DNA from: Variovorax sp. PBL-H6
Lineage (GTDB): Bacteria > Pseudomonadota > Gammaproteobacteria > Burkholderiales > Burkholderiaceae_C
Reading direction: 5' to 3'
Length of the DNA stretch: 64,000 nucleotides
Assembly: GCF_901827155.1 (NCBI RefSeq)
Contig: NZ_LR594659.1
Coordinates: 186,001-250,000, forward strand
Shown here: positions 62,475 through 64,000 of the stretch, piece after piece
Position numbering within the stretch: the stretch's first letter is position 1
Layout: every line of letters starts with the position of its first letter
Translations under genes and position numbers: made by a program
Notes under the pieces: generated by a model
What the model saw: the letters and a program-made list of their open reading frames with translations, nothing else
Databases searched by the model: none
Told to the model about the DNA's origin: nothing

Positions 62475-62503
62475 AATCTACTTGTTATGACAAGTTATGA
62501 CAA
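62475..62503 (-). promoter_or_regulatory. sigma-70 promoter of the Bug/TauE/amidohydrolase operon
   Basis: TTGTCA (62503-62498) and TAGATT (62480-62475) on the minus strand are 17 bases apart. The spacer contains the GntR operator below. Start predicted near 62468, about 45 bases before the ATG at 62422. Confidence 0.65.
62480..62495. promoter_or_regulatory. GntR operator
   Basis: ACTTGT-TATG-ACAAGT is a perfect 6-bp inverted repeat with a 4-base spacer. The 10-mer TTATGACAAG also occurs twice in tandem (62485-62494 and 62495-62504). It lies in the promoter spacer, so a bound GntR dimer should block polymerase. Confidence 0.7.
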
Positions 62504-62544
62504 GCGACGCAAGTCGTATGCCAGCGTCGGCGTCAAGGCCATCG

Positions 62545-63264
62545 ATGTCTGAGCTTCCTCAGTCCTTGCACGCGCAGCTTCGCGACGCGCTGCGCGCGCG
62601 CATCCTCGACGGCGAACTCGAACCGGGGGCCAAGCTGCCTTCCGAATCAGAACTGACGGCGGCGCACGGCGTCAGCCGCATTACCGTGCGGCAGGCGCTG
62701 AGTGCGCTCCAGGCCGAGGGCCTGATCGTCAAGCTGCACGGGAAAGGGGCATTCGTGTCCCATTCGAAGGCATCCCAGAGTCTCAACCGGCTGCAGGGAC
62801 TGAACGAGGCGCTGTCGCTTGAACAGCACGCAGTCAGCAGCAAGCGGCTCGCATGGCGCGAAGTGAAGGCGCCCGCCTCGGTGGCACGACAGCTGCAATT
62901 GCCGGCCGGCGAGGTGGTGTACCACCTGCAGACGCTGCGCTACCTGGACCGCGAGCCGCTCTCGGTGAACAGTTCCTGGCTGCCGCGCTTCCTGGGGGAA
63001 CGGCTGGCGCGCGTCGATTTCTCGCAGCGCGACCTCATCGAGGTCTTCGAGCACGAGGGCGGGCTCGACATCGGCGAGGCACAGCTCGAAATCGGAGCCG
63101 GCCTGGCGAAGCCGCAGGAGGCGAAGCTGTTGCAGCTCAAGCCTGGGGCGCCGGTGTTGCAGGTGGAGCGGCTGCTGCACCTGTCCGGCGGCGGCCCGGT
63201 CCATGTGGAGGTCGCGGTCTACCGTGCCGACACCTTCCGCTACAAGCTCAGCCTCCGGCGCTGA
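62545..63264 (+). CDS. GntR-family (HutC/UTRA) transcriptional regulator
   Basis: A 239-aa regulator: N-terminal winged helix (LHAQLRDALRARILDGELEPG, KLPSESELTAAHGVSRITVRQAL) and a UTRA effector domain with LNRLQGLNEAL and VNSSWLPRFLGERL. The ATG at 62545 gives the usual length with AAGG upstream; the in-frame ATG at 62497 would begin inside the operator repeats. It is divergent from the Bug/TauE/amidohydrolase operon. Confidence 0.88.
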   Translation: MSELPQSLHAQLRDALRARILDGELEPGAKLPSESELTAAHGVSRITVRQALSALQAEGLIVKLHGKGAFVSHSKASQSLNRLQGLNEALSLEQHAVSSKRLAWREVKAPASVARQLQLPAGEVVYHLQTLRYLDREPLSVNSSWLPRFLGERLARVDFSQRDLIEVFEHEGGLDIGEAQLEIGAGLAKPQEAKLLQLKPGAPVLQVERLLHLSGGGPVHVEVAVYRADTFRYKLSLRR

Positions 63265-63285
63265 GGCTCACAGCGACGTCAGCGA

Positions 63286-63834
63286 CTACAGCGGGTGCTC
63301 GGTATAGAACCGGCCGCCGTGGAACAGCAGCGGAGAGGCGCCGGGGCTGTGCGCGCAGCGCTCGACCTCGCCGACGAAGATCACGTGGTCTCCTTCGTCG
63401 TAGCGGCTGCGGTTGAAGCATTCGAAGCTCGCCGCCACGCCTGCAAGCACCGGCGCGCCGCCGTAGCCTTCGGTGAAGGCGACATCCACCCAACGGTCCA
63501 CGTCCTTGGTGGCGAAACGCTCGGCCAGGTCCTTCTGGTTGGAGCCCAGGATGTTGATCGCATAGTGCGAGCCAGTGCTGAGCGCGACCATCGAGGCGGC
63601 GCTGCGCGCCAGGCTCCACAGCACCAGCGGCGGATCGAGCGACACGGAGTTGAAGGAATTGGCCGTGAGGCCGACCAGCCGTCCGTTGGCCGCGCGCGCG
63701 GTGACGATGGTGACGCCGGTCGCGAACATGCCCAGGGCTGCGCGGAATTCGTCGGTCGTGAAGGAGGGCGGTTTCGCCTGGGCGGGAGCGGTCACGGAGG
63801 AGCTGCGAAGTGAGGGGATATTCTGGCCGATCAC
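63286..63834 (-). CDS. flavin reductase family protein
   Basis: A 182-aa FMN-binding split-barrel protein. MFATGVTIVTARAANGRLVGLTANSFNSVSLDPPLVLWSLAR and INILGSNQKDLAERFA are classic for flavin reductases that supply reduced FMN to two-component monooxygenases. HVIFVGEVE follows. No partner monooxygenase is in the window. It is convergent with the GntR gene. Confidence 0.9.
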   Translation of the reverse strand: MIGQNIPSLRSSSVTAPAQAKPPSFTTDEFRAALGMFATGVTIVTARAANGRLVGLTANSFNSVSLDPPLVLWSLARSAASMVALSTGSHYAINILGSNQKDLAERFATKDVDRWVDVAFTEGYGGAPVLAGVAASFECFNRSRYDEGDHVIFVGEVERCAHSPGASPLLFHGGRFYTEHPL

Positions 63835-63858
63835 TCCGGCGGGCGCCGCCTCCCGGGT

Positions 63859-64000
63859 TCAGCCGAAGAACCAGTAGCCGACGCCAATGGCACCCAGCAC
63901 ACCGGCGAGCTCGGCCAGAAGCGCGCAACCCACCGCGTGCCGGGCCCGATGGATGCCCACGGCGCCGAAGTAAACGGCCAGCACGTAGAAGGTGGTTTCC
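63859..64000 (-). CDS. SpmB-like nucleoside-recognition membrane protein, 3' end (partial)
   Basis: The last 46 codons of a gene entering from the right edge. ETTFYVLAVYFGAVGI then HAVGCALLAELAGVLGAIG and GYWFFG is the characteristic end of SpmB/nucleoside-recognition-domain proteins. The stop is TGA at 63859-63861. The rest lies outside the window. Confidence 0.75.
   Translation of the reverse strand, partial: ETTFYVLAVYFGAVGIHRARHAVGCALLAELAGVLGAIGVGYWFFG

Overview
The window is high-GC proteobacterial chromosome. The content points to a betaproteobacterium of the Comamonadaceae, most like Variovorax: two Bug/TTT-type solute-binding proteins, several CaiB CoA-transferases, a BKACE enzyme, acetoacetate-CoA ligase, glutaryl-CoA dehydrogenase next to a CoA-transferase, and an intergenic repeat with a CCCCCTCGAGGGGG core. 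That assignment is inference from gene content. I see no rRNA, tRNA, CRISPR array, insertion sequence or prophage.

Layout. 1-11 kb: small conserved genes (VF530/DUF2132, RIO kinase, DUF1328, DUF3750, PH-domain, DUF938 methyltransferase, PEBP, cupin), a tight three-gene minus-strand operon (lipoprotein, lysozyme-like protein, patatin phospholipase with a membrane insertion), and a decayed serine beta-lactamase-like gene. 11.2-18.1 kb: one 2316-aa type V autotransporter with 14 passenger repeats, six of which form a block present twice. 18.3-21 kb: small genes, an XRE regulator flanked by a 120-bp direct repeat, a GNAT enzyme, DUF1161, DUF3606 and a 44-aa lipoprotein. 21-28.6 kb: a minus-strand catabolic operon (ABC importer, FAD oxidoreductase, CoA-transferase, enoyl-CoA hydratase, ferredoxin, LysR). 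28.9-37 kb: a free-standing RNA polymerase alpha-CTD-like protein, a PAP2/ACP/ketosynthase set, acetoacetate-CoA ligase, an MFS exporter behind a 16-bp palindrome, and conserved unknowns. 37-43.4 kb: a Prx6/persulfide dioxygenase-rhodanese/PhyH group, then a glutarate pair (LysR, glutaryl-CoA dehydrogenase, CoA-transferase). 43.5-47 kb: a Fic C-terminal remnant, a CopD-like membrane protein, a MocR regulator, an epimerase and a cupin. 47-53 kb: a LacI-controlled aromatic/beta-keto acid operon whose promoter and two operators can be read directly, with an internally deleted cupin. 53-57 kb: a Ser/Thr kinase, an OmpA-type lipoprotein and two unknowns. 57-64 kb: glutaminase, a DMT transporter, a BON protein, a GntR-controlled amidohydrolase/TauE/Bug operon with a readable promoter-operator, a flavin reductase and the end of an SpmB-like gene.

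How it works together: most of the window is scavenging metabolism. Periplasmic binding proteins and importers bring in organic acids, CoA-transferases and ligases activate them, and dehydrogenases, hydratases and dioxygenases feed central metabolism, each module under its own LysR, LacI or GntR regulator. The least explained parts are the patatin/lysozyme/lipoprotein operon and the kinase/OmpA operon, which look envelope-directed.
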